Of a stretch of DNA of 64,000 nucleotides, positions 63,904 to 64,000 are shown one piece after another. This DNA comes from an uncultured Deefgea sp. Lineage in GTDB: Bacteria; Pseudomonadota; Gammaproteobacteria; Burkholderiales; Chitinibacteraceae. The stretch is taken from NCBI RefSeq assembly GCF_947072475.1, contig NZ_CAMTIA010000011.1, forward strand, positions 1 through 64,000, written 5' to 3'. Made by a program: the position numbers and the translations under genes. Numbering within the stretch: the stretch's first letter is position 1; each line of letters begins with the position of its first letter. The notes beneath the pieces are model-generated. The model was not told the origin of the DNA. It worked only from the letters and a program-made list of their open reading frames with translations, and did no database searches.

Positions 63904-64000
63904 TTATTTGCTGTTGCTACTTTTGCTAGCGCTGGTTTTTTCTGGCTTGGCGGCTAATTCTTTGGCGCTGATTAAAATGATCGGCTCGGCTGGGGTATCG
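63904..64000 (-). CDS. C-terminal end of a second cyclophilin-like gene (partial)
   Basis: Only the last 32 codons are inside the window. The product ends AEPIILISAKELAA.. and a Ser/Lys-rich tail (KTSASKSSNSK). The AEPIILISAKEL part resembles the final strand of cyclophilins (compare [11 protein letters not shown] at the end of ppiB), so a tandem, possibly periplasmic, PpiA-type gene is likely. The Ser/Lys tail is unusual. Confidence 0.55.
   Translation of the reverse strand, partial: DTPAEPIILISAKELAAKPEKTSASKSSNSK

Noticed and set aside
1..64000. CRISPR array, tRNA/rRNA genes, prophage or complete insertion sequence
   Set aside because: No regularly spaced direct repeats, no tRNA-like folds with conserved loops, no transposase, integrase or phage structural genes were seen on either strand.

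Overview
The window reads as ordinary chromosome of a Betaproteobacterium of the order Neisseriales, most likely Chitinibacteraceae (Deefgea, Iodobacter or Chitinibacter type). This is inferred from the tmk-holB-pilZ-tatD block, a Vitreoscilla-like globin, the mltD/gloB/yafS/rnhA/dnaQ neighbourhood and moderate GC. I see no rRNA, tRNA, CRISPR array, prophage or complete insertion sequence. Mobile-type DNA is limited to small palindromic (REP-like) repeats between genes.

Layout. 0.2-5 kb: tmk, holB, pilZ, tatD and small conserved genes (metallo-beta-lactamase fold, DUF2237, HIT, Trp-rich TIGR02450 type) in a tight plus-strand run. 5-10 kb: a pseudouridine synthase, a CNNM/CorC-type membrane protein behind a possible leader ORF and terminator, an RquA-like rhodoquinone-biosynthesis protein, and pepD. 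10.4-18 kb: a FixL/FixJ-type two-component system directly before a glucose-type ABC transporter (gtsABCD), with an unusual three-half-site operator between them. 18-26 kb: a glutathione transferase, the glyoxylate shunt (aceA, aceB), and grpE-dnaK-dnaJ with two clear sigma-32 promoters. 26-34 kb: an orphan binding protein, coaD, an RlmK-like methyltransferase, an exonuclease/GIY-YIG fusion, a 55-residue small protein, a PIG-L deacetylase, and a DUF475-globin-TerC cluster. 35-39 kb: two chemoreceptors with almost identical signalling domains and a candidate small RNA between them. 39-45 kb: a second TatD, an AraC regulator, a three-gene ABC exporter interrupted by a nested palindromic element, a YHS protein and a GNAT protein. 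45-52 kb: a hybrid kinase with its molybdopterin-fold partner, the gluconate genes (gntK, transporter, gntR) with tandem GntR operators, and moeB. 52-64 kb: mltD, gloB, yafS-like, rnhA, dnaQ, a TPR protein, ispD, ispF, exported proteins, lpxH and cyclophilins.

How it fits together. Glucose uptake, gluconate uptake and phosphorylation, and the glyoxylate shunt all lie here. An inverted repeat of the form GTAGT-N12/13-ACTAC occurs in the upstream or intergenic region of all three, which suggests one central-carbon regulator. The gts promoter also carries an AGGTAWTCA half-site array, probably the target of the adjacent FixJ-type regulator. The RquA-like protein implies rhodoquinone and hence fumarate-type anaerobic respiration; the globin would suit low-oxygen life. 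The least explained pieces are the structured segment at 45.04-45.15 kb, the leader-like unit before the CNNM gene, the candidate sRNA between the chemoreceptors, and several small exported proteins of unknown function.
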